Assembly: GCF_001641265.1 (NCBI RefSeq)
Contig: NW_020167520.1
Location: forward strand, 1,612,001-1,676,000
From: Pseudogymnoascus destructans
Lineage: Eukaryota > Ascomycota > Leotiomycetes > Thelebolales > Thelebolaceae
Direction of reading: 5' to 3'
Length of the DNA: 64,000 bases
Shown: in pieces, positions 23,945-35,182 of the stretch
Layout of the letters: each line of letters begins with the position of its first letter
Numbering within the stretch: the first letter of the stretch is position 1
Notes under the pieces: generated by a model
Database searches by the model: none
What the model saw: the letters and a program-made list of their open reading frames with translations, nothing else
What the model was told of the DNA's origin: nothing
Program-made: the position numbers and the translations under genes

Positions 23945-25330
23945 CTACTCCTAATACTTCGTGTGCCATCCCTTTGCCTCGATGCATGCCTTGATCCGGT
24001 CTGGCATTGACCTAACGAGCGACTCAAAAAGAGAGTCGGGCAATTCATCCCAACACACTTTAAGTGCCTCCTCAAGTTCCGTACATATCTCATCTGTATT
24101 CATACAGCTTGTCATAAGATGCAGGTAATTCTCTGCCATAAGCTCTTTTAATGATTTCTATGCATGTTCAATCGGGTTGAGATCAGGTGAGTATGGCGGC
24201 TAATCAGTTGTTAAAATGTCGTAATTCTCAAACCATTTAACAACTTTTCCTACAGTATGGATTCTTGCATTATCTTGCATGAAAATAAGTCCTTCCTCGT
24301 AGTAAACCCGTCAATGTGCATTAAGAACTTCAAGATATGAGTTTATAGAGTATCTATGCTTCATAGACACAAAGTCTCAGTCTATAATATATAGAGGACA
24401 CTGCTTTTTATCACCCCAAAATGCAGCCTATACCATGATTCTAATATCTTTACTAGATCTATAAGTTTTAACGAGTTCTGGCTTCCACTTGTCTTGTAGT
24501 AAGCCAAAACACTACACTTACTTTTTCCCGTTCCCTCGCTTAATAGAGCACTCATCTGTTACGACGGAACAAGAAGGCTGGCCAACTACAGGACAGGAAG
24601 GAGGGAGGTCGCATGAGACCGGCCCTGGTACCTGGAGGGGCAGCGGGGAATAGTAGTTCTGAAAGTATCACGTGACGGACTCGCAGGATGATGAGAAGAG
24701 TCCTAAGAGTCCAGGACTCCGAGGACTCGAGTGAGTTCCCAGGAGTCCACTAGGCACGTGATGGACTCGCAGGATGATGAGAAGAGTCCTAAGAGTCCAG
24801 GACTCCGAGGACTCGAGTGAGTTCCCAAGAGTCCACTAGGCACGACGCCACTATATAAGTAGATAGTATTTCCTTAGATAGGAGCTTCGTGCTCAACTCA
24901 ATACAGTATTTGTTATATACTAGTAACGTGTTACTTGAAGCCTTTGTGTCTGATCCCCTGCCTCCTCTGATAAGTAAACCTTTACGCAAGAGAACCTCTG
25001 TGTCTTCTATCGTTTAGAAGTCAGCGTTACATCATCACTCCACATATATTTCTGCCATCTTTCTACATCCTAATGTGGACATACACCATAGAAGCCGATT
25101 TGCCGCATGTATCTTCGTGAGTTCTAGTCACTTTTTTGCTCGCTAATGTGCAAGTCTATTCTCTTTTACAATTGACTTTATCTTTCCATTGCTCATTTTT
25201 AGACCTGTGTCTTCGCGGCGTTGCTAGAATATGTGAGTTTTAGGTGTAGTCGCAAATTGCGAAGCATAGTTCGACAGCCCTGTATGCTATAGAGCAATGG
25301 CTAGCTAGATCGAGGGATTTTTTGAGTGCA
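23945..25330 (-). mobile_element. Tc1-type (DD34E) transposon relic, RIP-like, interrupted by a solo LTR
   Basis: Read on the minus strand and skipping the LTR at 24557-25031, the transposase is nearly continuous: RYMRQIGFYGVCPH, WQKYMWSDECSIKRG (first D), FMQDNARIHTVGKVVKWFEN (second D), then PPYSPDLNPIEH (third catalytic residue, 34 residues on), ending HTKY at about 23951. Nearly all stops are where Trp, Gln or Arg is expected (for example before PPYSPDL, after RIMV and after IEHA), i.e. TGG to TAG/TGA, CAA to TAA or CGA to TGA. Terminal repeats were not identified. It cannot be active. Confidence 0.88.
24557..25031 (+). mobile_element. Solo LTR, family A, copy A1, with TCATC target duplication
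   Basis: Begins TGTTACGACG and ends AGCGTTACA, flanked by TCATC at 24552-24556 and 25032-25036. It is 475 bp long because an 86-bp segment with CACGTGAYGGACTCGC is duplicated in tandem (24669-24754 and 24755-24840). Without that, it is 389 bp, the same as copies A2 and A3. It sits inside the Tc1 transposase between WSDE and CSIKRG. No internal retroelement sequence is present, as expected after LTR-LTR recombination. Confidence 0.92.
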
Positions 25331-25352
25331 ATAGTGCCTCGTATAGCACCGC

Positions 25353-26001
25353 TGTAATGGTGGGTGCACCAGATGTGAGAATCTAGCCACCCAAGGAAGG
25401 GATGATTTTACTAAGACAACACACTGTCTTAGGAAAAAGAGCCAAAGGGTCATAGCTTAGACTATTCCACAATGCAGCAATTAGGTGTATGATGTAGTGG
25501 AGTGGTTTAGACAAGTTGTAACAAATGTTGAGTCTGAGAACTCAGGGATAAGTCAGAGGTTAGCACCTCACTGACTTTTCAGAAACAAGGAGTAACAAGA
25601 TCAATGCTTGGAAGCTTGGAAAAGACGTGGAAGTATGTGATAGTCGATTTACTGTATTGTCTGCTTGCCCTTTCTTAAGGAAAGGGCAATCCTATTTATG
25701 CCAAAGGAGTGTAGTTCTCTCATTTTCCAAGACTTTCCATGACTAACCAGGCTTGGTAACTGTAGTCGACGTAAGAGAATCCCATAGAACCATCTCCTAG
25801 GTTCCTAGCCTATAGGAAGTGAAAGGAGGTCCAAGGTCAGAGTACCCCTATAGACAAATTCATAACTTAATCAATCTTGTGGGTAACTAAGGAGCGATGA
25901 TGTGTAATGAACCATAGAGGGTTGTAGAAGCTTTTGGGGCTATCGTTCATGTTCCTAGGCATCTAGTTGGTAGAGATATGCCATGTGGTAGTATTGGCCC
26001 A
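25353..26001 (-). mobile_element. LTR-like repeat, family C, copy C1
   Basis: On the minus strand it runs from TGGGCCAATACTACC to CACCCACCATTACA, TG..CA ends as for an LTR. About 650 bp, inverted relative to C2 (28138-28789) and C3 (35183-35877). It lies between a pogo relic on its right and the Tc1 relic on its left. No matching target duplication was found, so the exact ends and element class are uncertain. Confidence 0.7.
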
Positions 26002-26260
26002 CCAATCGAAAATCCAGTCTCGTCCATGTTATACACGTTGTGTTCTTGTATTCCTAGACGCGCCACAAGGTCCTTGTACGTGTCAAACCACCCCGTTAAA
26101 CATCTTTGGTAACCCCACTCATTCTTTGTGCTTCGACCCATCTGCCTAGTTGGATTTGTAGATGTGGATGTCGTTTTATAAAGCGTGGGACCCAATCTTG
26201 TCTGAGAGGAAAGTTCAGAATCTGTTCATGTTGCACATATTGGGCGGGTTGAGTGTTGAG
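26002..26260 (-). pseudogene. pogo/Fot1-type DDE transposase fragment
   Basis: The minus strand reads RSTKNEWGYQRCLTGWFDTY, a helical segment, then NVYNMDETGFSIGG, the start of the DDE_1 catalytic domain with its first Asp. Truncated directly at copy C1. It is homologous to the relic at 58080-58831, which has KDEWGY and YNMDET in the same arrangement. Confidence 0.8.
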
Positions 26261-26344
26261 GTGTGATGGTTCGAAAACGCGGCATCGGTTGACATGGATT
26301 TCATCAGCAATTCCCGCAATATACAGTGACTAATGCTACCTACC

Positions 26345-26733
26345 TGTAACGCTGACTTCTAAACGATAGAAGACACAGAGGTTCTCTTGCGTAAAGGTTT
26401 ACTTATCAGAGGAGGCAGGGGATCAGACACAAAGGCTTCAAGTAACACGTTACTAGTATATAACAAATACTGTATTGAGTTGAGCACGAAGCTCCTATCT
26501 AAGGAAATACTATCTACTTATATAGTGGCGTCATGCTTAGTGGACTCCTGGGAACTCACTCGAGTCCTCAGAGTCCTGGACTCTTAGGATTCTTCTCATC
26601 ATCCTGCGAGTCCGTCACGTGATACTTTCAGAACTACTATTCCCCGCTGCCCCTCCAGGTACCAGGTCCGGTCTCATGCGACCTCCCTCCTTCCTGTCCT
26701 GTAGTTGGCCAGCCTTCTTGTTCCGTCGTAACA
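26345..26733 (-). mobile_element. Solo LTR, family A, copy A2, with CTACC target duplication
   Basis: 389 bp, TGTAACGCTG..GTCGTAACA in + orientation, the reverse of A1. Flanked by CTACC at 26340-26344 and 26734-26738. It carries a single copy of the 86-bp segment doubled in A1. Well preserved and close in sequence to A1. Confidence 0.93.
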
Positions 26734-27108
26734 CTACCCCTATTCGACAGGATATTGATCCTACACCGCTCCGGCTCTAGCCTCTAGAATAAATGCTGCT
26801 ACTAACAACGTCAATACTATTCACAAAGCTATTATATTCACAATTGATACTTAATAGTAATCCACCTACGGTTAAGATGACCTGCTTGCAACCAAACTGT
26901 TGATATTCACCTACTCTGTAACTATTAAGTCAAACTTCAACTAGTTGTTACAATCACTGCTTATGGCTGCTTATGGCTGCTTACAGCTGCTAGCGATTAG
27001 TGCAACAAGTACCTATAGTAGCCACTAAGGTTATAGGGAACTGCTAAGCGTACAGCTGTATATAATGAGGGATAGCCTTACTTACTTCCTTCCTTTCTTC
27101 TTCTTCTC
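26734..27108. other. AT-rich spacer between solo LTRs
   Basis: No gene. Repeats of CTGCTTA(T/C)GGCTGCTTA near 26960 and scattered short repeats; origin not determined. Confidence 0.4.
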
Positions 27109-27803
27109 TGTTATGGCTAAGTGCTAGTGCTATGGCTAGCGCTTACGGCTACAACCTCACGTGATGGATAACATTATATATTATGGATATTATGGATATT
27201 ATGTTATCCATGTTATCCACAGGGATCCATAGGATATCAGGTGATGGATAACATTAGATATCATAGATATTATGTTATCTATGTTTTCTACAGATATCCC
27301 TTTAGCATGACGCCACTATATAAGTAGATAGTATTTCCTTAGATAGGAGCTTCGTGCTCGACTCAATATAGTATCCTTTACAATACTATAATGTGTTACT
27401 TGGAAAAGCCTTTGTGTTTAATCCCATGCCTCCTCTGTTAAGTCAACCTTACGCAAGAAACCTCTGTGTCTTCTATCGTTTATGTAAGGGCACAGGGAAT
27501 ACGGCTCTCTGTAGGTGCATGTGGGAGTGCGGGTCGGAGGTGATGCTGTATTCTATCCTAGAGGTCTACTACGAAGGATACAAAAAAGATGAAGGTATAA
27601 CCCTCTGTTCCTGTTCCCTTAAATACCCGAAACCCCTCCGACTCTGCTAACTCCCTGTTTGCCTTAAGGTTTCCCTACGCTATGTGCCTCAGGCTCGCAG
27701 TTGCGATTGAACCGTAACGGCCCCGAGTCTCGAGGGCGCCACGTGACGACCGTAACTAACCCGAGTAAGGAGGCATCCTTACAGTTTAGAAGTTAGCGTT
27801 ACA
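27109..27803 (+). mobile_element. Older LTR, family A, copy A3, split by a nested LTR
   Basis: Starts TGTTATGGCT and ends TTAGCGTTACA. Removing the nested B1 LTR plus one 5-bp duplication leaves 389 bp, exactly the family length. The left third is diverged from A1/A2 (rich in GGATATTATG-type repeats); the right part matches well. No target duplication is visible around it, which suggests an older insertion or a rearranged flank. Confidence 0.85.
27483..27783 (+). mobile_element. Solo LTR, family B, copy B1 (chromovirus LTR) nested in A3
   Basis: 301 bp, TGTAAGGGCACAGGG..GGAGGCATCCTTACA, the same length and family as the chromovirus LTR at 43340-43640. Flanked by GTTTA at 27478-27482 and 27784-27788, a clean 5-bp target duplication. 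This fixes the order: A3 arrived before B1. Confidence 0.95.
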
Positions 27804-28060
27804 CTAAGACGTCGCTAGAAAGAGAGTGTGAACGTAGGATTGCTACCATTAACACTATAATGGCATACTATGTTGTTAAGTGTCATACTGACATTCGTTG
27901 CACTCAGTTTGCTATCAAACTCAAGAGCAAACTTAGAAATCTCCTCCTCAAACCTACAAGTCACTATACATATTTTCGCTTGTCACACCAGCAACAAGAG
28001 CAATACTACTCAACAATTGCTACAACCCTCTATGATTCATTACACGTCATTGCTCCTTAG
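27804..28060 (+). pseudogene. hAT transposase fragment
   Basis: Contains the stretch CHTDIRCTQFAIKLKSKLRN that also appears in the larger hAT relic at about 34950-35000, at nucleotide identity above 90% by eye. No other hAT domain is present here. It is followed by partial C-repeat sequence, the same order as at 35 kb. Confidence 0.8.
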
Positions 28061-28137
28061 TTACTGGGCCGATATGACCACATAGCATATCTCTACAACC
28101 CTCTATGATTCATTACATGACATCACTCCTTAGTTAC

Positions 28138-28789
28138 TGGGCTAATACTACACATGACATATCTCTATCAACTAGAGACCTACGAACATGAACGATAGCT
28201 CCAAAAGCTTCTACAACCATCTATGATTCATTACACGTCATCGCTCCTTAGTTACCCACAAGATTGGTTAAGTTATGACATAATTTGTCTATAGGGGTAC
28301 TCTGACCTTGGACCTCCTTTTACTTCCTATGGGCTACGAACCTAGGAGATGGTTCTATGGGATTCTCTTACATCGACTACAGTTACCAAGCCTGGTTAGT
28401 CATGGAAAGTCTTGGGAAATGAGAGAACTACACTCCTTTGGCATAAATAGGATTGCCCTTTCCTTAAGAAAGGGCAAGCAGACAATACAGTAAATCGACT
28501 ATCACATACTTCCACGTCTTTTCCAAGCTTCCAAGCATTGATCTTGTTACTCCTTGTTTCTGAAAAGTCAGTGAGGTGCTAACCTCTGACTTATCCCTGA
28601 GTTCTCAGACTCAACATTTGTTACAACTTGTCTAAACCACTCCACTACATCATACACCTAATTGCTGCATTGTGGAATAGTCTAAGCTATGACCCTTTGG
28701 CTCTTTTTCCTAAGACAGTGTGTTGTCTTAGTAAAATCATCCCTTCCTTGGGTGGCTAGATTCTCACATCTGGTGCACCCACCATTACA
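28138..28789 (+). mobile_element. LTR-like repeat, family C, copy C2
   Basis: TGGGCTAATACTAC..CACCCACCATTACA, 652 bp, collinear with C3 and inverted with respect to C1. Immediately upstream (28021-28137) are two extra partial copies of its CTACAACCCTCTATGATTC segment, so the left end is rearranged. Confidence 0.75.
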
Positions 28790-28860
28790 TTAAGGAGGGG
28801 GTTACCTTCTGTTACTAAGGTTGCCCTTGTCAGCTAGGTAAGGAACTAATTTCTTAACTA

Positions 28861-30672
28861 CAGTCAAATGCCGCTAAGACGATGTTCGCTTAGCAGATAT
28901 ATTCAATTGTGCGATATATTTTCTCGCACCGAATCAAAACACCATATATTGTCCGATATTCAAGATAATCGTCATTCTGCCTCCAATTATCGTATTATCC
29001 ATCAACCAATGTGTGTTTCTTGACCTTCAGAATGCCTCGAAAGTAGCCTATTCTACTTGAACAATGCCGTGCCCTTCGTGCCTGGGCTCAGAAACAACAT
29101 CAAAAGCCAACTCAAAAGCAGTGTATCAAATGGTTCCCCCAGCAATATAACCACAAACTTAGCCAGTCGACAGTCTCTGAGTCTCTCAGCCATCACTTTG
29201 ACAGCCTTGACGAAGATCCTAATACCAACAGAGCACGATTACGAACTGGAAACTGGCCTGAAGTTGAAAAGCTTCTTCTTACTTGGCAACTTCGAATTGA
29301 GTCGAATGGAGGGTTTACAACTGGTGATCTACTTCAACAAAAGGTGCGACAAATCTGGGAACGCCTTCCACATAACGACAGCACAGTCTGCCCAGACTTC
29401 AGTGTAGGCTGGCTTCAACGATTTAAAGAACGACATAATATCAAAGTATAAATTCAACATGGAGAAGCAGGCTCAGTTCCAGAGTCTGCAGAAGATGAAA
29501 TGAAGGCATTACGAACAATTGCAGGGAAATACTCGGAGAATCATATCTATAATATGGATGAATCAGGACTCTTTTGGAAGATGATGCCATCTCGAGGACT
29601 TGCTGCTCAATCTCAGGCTGGATTAAAGAAGGATAAGACTCGGATCAGTCTTGTATTTGGTGTCAACGCTTCTGGAACAGATAGACTTCCAGTCTGGATC
29701 ATTGGAAAGGCAAAAACACTGCGAGCTTTACGAAATGTTAGTGTTTCAACAATGGGTGGTATATGGAGATGGAATAAGAAGGCTTGGATGAATACAACTA
29801 TTATGGGCAAATGGCTTGAGGCGTTCTATCGACATATTGGCACTCGGGAAGTTCTCTTTACAATGGATAACTTTACAGCACATGCTGCTGCTCTTGAGCT
29901 TTACCCCTCCTTCAAATATTCATATTTGTAGCTACCAGCTAACAGTACCAGTCGATATCAGCCTCTTGATCAAGGTATCATTCAATCTTTCAAAGCTTAT
30001 TATCGACGACAATGGCTTTCATATATGCTTGAAGCCTTTGACAACAATCAAAATCCTATGGATACAATGAATCTACACTTAGCTATTCGATGGATTGTAC
30101 GAAGCTGGAACAACTTGGTTACAAACACAACAATCTACAACTGCTTTCTAAAATTAACACTTATTTCAATGCCAATCTCTCTTCCTACAACTATTACCCC
30201 TCTTGGAATCGGAGAGCTTTATGACAAGGTAATTAGAGCTGGGAACATACAAGATGTCATGGCAATATCAAACTTTCTAAACCCGGAGGAAGAAAAGGAT
30301 ATACAAGATGGGATGGAGGAATTGGGACCAGAAGAGGTTTTAAATGAGGTCTTAGAGGAGCATCTAGGCCAAGGGAGTACCCAAGATGATGACAAAGATG
30401 AGGAGCAGCTAGAGCACCCTGTATTTACTATACAGAGTGCTCGTCAAGCTCTACAAGTTCTGATTGGGTTTGCTCTAGGTCAAGATGCTCTCAAGGCAGA
30501 GCATTTACGAGGGTTGGAGCGTCTAGAGTCTATTCTTGATGCTTTAGATCAGGATAGCAGGATACAGTCATGGCTAGATGGGTGGATTATGCAAAATTCA
30601 GTATAGCGATATATCCTATAGTACGATATGATTTGTTGGCACCGAATACATTGTCTTAGCGGCATTTGACTG
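28861..30672 (+). mobile_element. Complete pogo/Fot1-type DNA transposon with TIRs and TA duplication
   Basis: 1,812 bp bounded by CAGTCAAATGCCGCTAAGAC and its inverse; the match extends to 24 bp with one mismatch. TA dinucleotides flank both ends (28859-28860 and 30673-30674), the target duplication of the Tc1/mariner/pogo superfamily. It encodes one transposase frame (29032-30606), now inactive. The whole element is well preserved compared with the other DNA-transposon relics. Confidence 0.95.
29032..30606 (+). pseudogene. pogo-type transposase with three in-frame stops
   Basis: One frame of 525 codons from ATG 29032 to TAG at 30604. It shows an N-terminal HTH (QKQCIKWFPQQYNHKLSQST), a CENP-B-type HTH (WPEVEKLLLTWQLRIE), and the DDE_1 domain with IYNMDESGLFWK, LFTMDNFTAHAA and YQPLDQGIIQSFK supplying the three acidic residues. 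Stops: TAG at codon 5, TAA before IQHGEAG and TAG before LPANSTSRYQ. Around 29895-29930 the peptide is locally out of register, which looks like a pair of compensating indels. The C-terminal tail is acidic. Confidence 0.9.
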
Positions 30673-30674
30673 TA

Positions 30675-31927
30675 CAATATTCCAGCTTGCCCGGAATACG
30701 CGTAACACACTATATATACTGTAACGGTCGCACTCTGGCACCCCGTTACATCTAAGCAGGACTTCATTAGTACATATGACTGAAAAGATGTTCATTTGTC
30801 ACAACTTACTGAAAGAGATGATCACCTTATGGCTTACTTTCGATTGTGAATACACTGACACTGGGAGCAGCAGGTGCAAAGCCTATGATAAAGTCAGCAA
30901 GAAGGTTCAAGAATATTCTCTCAGATCACAAAATAAGATTACTTATGGCATGGCAGCAGAGAACACACATCTCTGGAACTAGTATATAGTTGGCCGCACT
31001 GGAGAGTATCTGAACGGTGGCAGAAACATTCCTTGGTATAACTGGCCCTTGAATTCGTACATAGCAAGCCTAAGCAATATTCCCGTGAGCACACTAGCGA
31101 ATAACTCAAGCATAAAACCACCCTTGTTCCTGCTTTGCTGCTTTATGTCGCGGGAGAAGCAAAGGTAAGTGACGATGCCAGGGGAGGTGAGAAGGAGGAG
31201 AGAGGTTGGATAAAATTTTGGGTGGAGGGGAGGGTTAGAGATTGTATATGCGGGTAGTGGTTGAGCGAATTTGCAGCGAAGAATTCTGTTGAGCGACTAA
31301 TAACGACGCGAGATGTCTAAATGCACCGAGAGGAGAAACAACGTCCAGAGTCTCCAGATACCCAAATATGCCGATGAGGGTGGAACAAGCCAGGCTCCGG
31401 CACGGGCTCTATAAATCGATAGACATACTACGACACGGGTTGCCCAGATGCACCAAACAGATGGGAAATACTGGGGCTACGATCGAGAAGTCTGTACGAT
31501 AAACTCCTGTTAATAGGCATGGATACGACACCAGTCATTCATTCACCAAACCGAAAAGAACGAATGCTTGCAAGAGGAACTCGATTGATTAATTAAGTGC
31601 ATCTAACACAGCAGAAGCGACGGCCAGAACCCACCAGCTCTCAAACATCCTGCAAAGAAGGAAAAGAAAGAAAAATCGAGCGCCAGATTTATTCCGATTT
31701 CGCTCGAGCGTCTCGACGGACGATACATATTATCCAAGCATCAATCCAGGCATCAATCAAAATACCACTCCATTACCCCCTATAACGCCACAACTCCAGT
31801 CTATTCCGCCTACACAACCAGAGGCACCCAAACTCCAGGACGCCACAATCTATATTACCCCCCGCCCAGAACCCAACACAACCATCAACACCACAAAAAC
31901 ACCACCGCCAAACACCTCACCACCCCC
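30675..31927. other. Gene-poor spacer between the pogo element and the RING gene
   Basis: About 1.25 kb. Short protein-like frames near 30776-31130 meet stops and cannot be assigned. The rest, A/C-rich toward 31927, is probably the 3' flank of the RING gene. Confidence 0.45.
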
Positions 31928-32919
31928 CTACCATTCATTCCTCCCCCTCTGCGACTGCAACCACGACCTCTCCAACTCCTCCCCCCAAGTCCCCTCCACA
32001 TTCCTCGTCCTCTCACTCATCCTCACCCACTCCAACTGAATCCGACTCTCCGCCCACTCATTCGGCACCTGCCTCATACTAACCAACGCCATCCCCCTCG
32101 CCTCCTCCATCTGCCACTGATACCTCAACAGCTGCTTCCCCGGATCACTCTCCACCCTGCACGACATACACTTCGGCGGAACCTCCCACTCCCCCCCATT
32201 CCCCTTCCACGACGGCGGCGCCTCAGACGCCAGCGCAGGAATAACAGCGTGTCCGCACTCCTCGTGCACTGGCAAGCTCCTGCACAGCGGACACGTCTGC
32301 CCTAGCGCCTGATCCAACCACGCTAGTAGACATCTATGCCCAAACTTATGTCCGCACGGCAGCGAAGCCATCTTCTCGACCTTCCCAGCGTCCTCCCCCC
32401 CGCCAATGCGCGCGATCTCGGTGAACTCCTGGCAGATATCGCATTTGGGACCGGCGTTGGGATTGACTTTCTCCTCCTCGTCGGCTTCTTTGAGGAGCGA
32501 GGAGACTTCGATTTCGCGGACGGTGGAGGCGGGGACTTTGCTGCGGATGTCGGTGGAGGCGGCGAGTTCGCTGGCGCTGATCTCGATGGCGGCCTCGAGG
32601 GTGTCGTCGAAGGGGTCTGGCTCGTCGTCGGCGGGGGGCGAGGTGGGGGGGGTGTCTGCGATGCTGCGTCGATGCCGGGTTGGCGGGTTTCTGGTGCTGG
32701 TGCAGTGGCGGGCTCAGGCGGGGTTTGTTCTGATGGTTCATCTGGGGTGGCTGGGGGGTTACTGGGGGGAGTGATGACCTGCGCCGGTGCCGGTCTTTCG
32801 GACTGCACGGTATATCGACGTCGCTGCGCTGCTTGGGCGCGGCGTTTGAGGGAGGCTAGGGTGCGCTCTTTGGAGCCGTCGGTGTAGCGATGGAAGAAGT
32901 TGGTGCGGAAGAATTTCAT
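31928..32919 (-). CDS. RING-finger protein (probable E3 ubiquitin ligase), frame broken in a C8 run
   Basis: The N-terminus from ATG 32919 (MKFFRTNFFHRYTDG, basic, then Pro/Thr-rich) and the C-terminal RING part lie in different frames. They can be joined at a C8 run on the coding strand near 32645-32652. The RING is clear: KCDICQEF, LPCGHKFGHRCLLAWLDQA, then CPLCRSLPVHEECGH, giving the C-x2-C..C-x-H-x2/3-C..C-x2-C pattern. A second pair, CMSCRV, and a Trp/Glu/Arg-rich tail follow. The N-terminal half carries helical segments with SSLLKEADEEEK. RING proteins recruit E2 enzymes; substrate unknown. Either an unseen intron or a one-base error explains the frame change. Confidence 0.75.
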
Positions 32920-33963
32920 GGTGGCGTGATGGTAGGTCGGTGGTGGTGGTGGTGGTGGTAGTATTATGTCTCTGAAAACGTTTCCAGAAATTATATATAT
33001 ATATATATTAAGATTGTGTAGTCAACGTGTGACGTTGTTTCAAAGCTTCTATGCCTTCCAGGTACCGTGGTGGGTGGATGGGGGTGAAAGAGCAGGTCAA
33101 CGAGCAGCTGAGGAGTAGCAGGAGGAAAGAAGAAGAAAGAGGTAGGAAGGAGGAAAACACTTAAAAGAGAAAGAGTGGTATACAAACGATGCGTCGAGGG
33201 GCGTCGGGGAACCTCTCACCATCCCATCGTCACCTTACCCAGGAACCCGTACCATGGCACCCGCGCTCTTAGCACGCCGTTAGCAAGCTGTCAAGTACGC
33301 CCCTAGGCCCCGGGTTAAGTTCTAAAACCGCACGTTTCGAGGTCGGCGAGGTGTCATTTTTGGGCGACGTAGCCGCGTCATGGGGGGAGAGGGTGCACCA
33401 TATCGCGACCCCGTGATACCACCCCCCTTCCATCGCTATCTTCGTCCACATTCTTAATATCCCCAGTATAGTACAATACATTCCATAATCTCAATATAAT
33501 ACATCTTAGACAATCGACACTCCCATACACTCCCACTTCCTCGCATCGTCAACAATATCCCGTTCCTGATAACCCCCTCCTCACGTACTCGCGCCAAGGT
33601 AGGTGAGTACGCGCGTGGATAAACTCCCTCGCTAAACCCGGGCACTAGCCGCGCCGGCGCGTGTCGTGACGTGCGCCTCATCCGACGCGGGGGCGTTTGA
33701 CATGTCTCAGCCAACATGACGACTGTATGCGCGTGCGCAGGTACGATGGCATGGGGTGTGGTTGACTGAAATAATAGAAGGGGATGGGTAGATATAGTTG
33801 GTTTTGTATTTTGTAATTGGGCTAATAGATAAATATGGTCTGAGGTACCAGTGGGCAGTTATTTTTGGCTAACGTTGGTATTTATATTTATATTTATTAT
33901 CAGTGTTATTGTTTTTTTTATATCACGGAATCAGTTGAATACTATTTATTTACCAAGGCATAC
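32920..33963. other. 5' flank of the RING gene, no gene seen
   Basis: Includes a GGT-type microsatellite (32939-32960), an (AT)n run near 32995-33008 and GC-rich sequence with no credible ORF. The right end borders the hAT terminal repeat. Confidence 0.45.
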
Positions 33964-34072
33964 CAGTATTGCCCGAGTACCACTCGTACTCGACTCGAAG
34001 AAATCTAAGCCAAGAGACGTAGACAGAATTATAGAATACTTGAATATTGCTGTGATACTTACCATCGTCAAG

Positions 34073-35150
34073 ATGAGCGAGTCTTCGCTATCACCACCGC
34101 CCCTAGAGGAACCGTGCGAATATGAGAATGCCTCTTAAGATCCACTCTTGCCCCTACTACTTGTACGCATGCCTATATGGCCTTAAGACCAACTGTTACC
34201 AGGTTCTGACTCAATCCTCTTTGTAAAGGGTCTATACTCTCGTACTATTCTTGATAATGTGCCTTTAAGAATATCATTTAAGTGCTTGTAGCCACATTGC
34301 ACATATACACCATCACAACCTACAAAGATGCAGACAACAAGTAATCTTTAGAAGCATTTAAAGATACAACATCTAGCAATACATACATAATATAAGAAAA
34401 AGCATGTTTAAGACAGAGATACACAGCTACATTCTTCTAGCCTCGCAAAGTACCTAGCCATGCACTAAATTCGTCAAAATTTAGAGAGCTTCTACTCTTA
34501 TTTATTGTGTCTAATAACCTACCATTGCATACATCTAAGAGTCTATCCTTCCAGCAGCTTGTTAGCCATTTAAATCCAACAACACTTGTAATTAGACAGA
34601 CGACAATTGCAAGAGACTTGCAACAGATATTTTGCATTTATAAAGCAAGGTTACAACTTGAATTACAGCAGCAAACTGCACAAGGTGGACGGATATCTTT
34701 AACAACTGATACTTGGTCTACATGCAACTATTCTAAATACGCTATAGTAACAGCACATTGGATCTCTAATAAGTGGCAGTTACGATGTACAGTCTTAGAT
34801 GTTATTAAGCTATAAGAGCCAATCTATTCTAGTGAATATCTTGCAGGGCAGTTAATAGCTGTTACAGATGACTATGGTATTACTCCTGTAGTTTTTACTA
34901 TCACTCGTGATAACGCTTCTGCAAACACTACCATGCTCTTATGTCATACTGACATTCGTTGCACTCAGTTTGCTATCAAACTCAAGAGCAAACTTAGAAA
35001 TCTCCTCCTCAAACCTACAAGTCACCATACATATCTGGGCTTATCACACCAACAACAGAAGCAATACTACTCAACGATTGCTGAAAACTCTTCTACTACA
35101 TCTGTTTATGCTACATACATCACGGCATATCATTTGGACACTCATTGAAC
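34073..35150 (+). pseudogene. hAT transposase, N-terminal half
   Basis: Starts near MSESSLSPPPLEEPCEYENA. A broken BED zinc finger with SNL..KHLKIQH lies at about 34340-34375, where a TAG replaces an expected Trp. The catalytic core begins at ISLTTDTWSTCNYSKYA and continues AVTDDYGITPVVFTITRDNA before RCTQFAIKLKSKL. Multiple TAG/TAA/TGA stops. The frame ends where C3 begins. Confidence 0.85.
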
Positions 35151-35182
35151 AAGTTATTAAGAAAATCTCCTCCTTAAGGGGG

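Noticed and set aside
30776..31130. Possible retrotransposon coding scrap (TYGMAAENTHLWN)
   Set aside because: Only weakly reminiscent of a copia pre-integrase region, with no second motif to support it.
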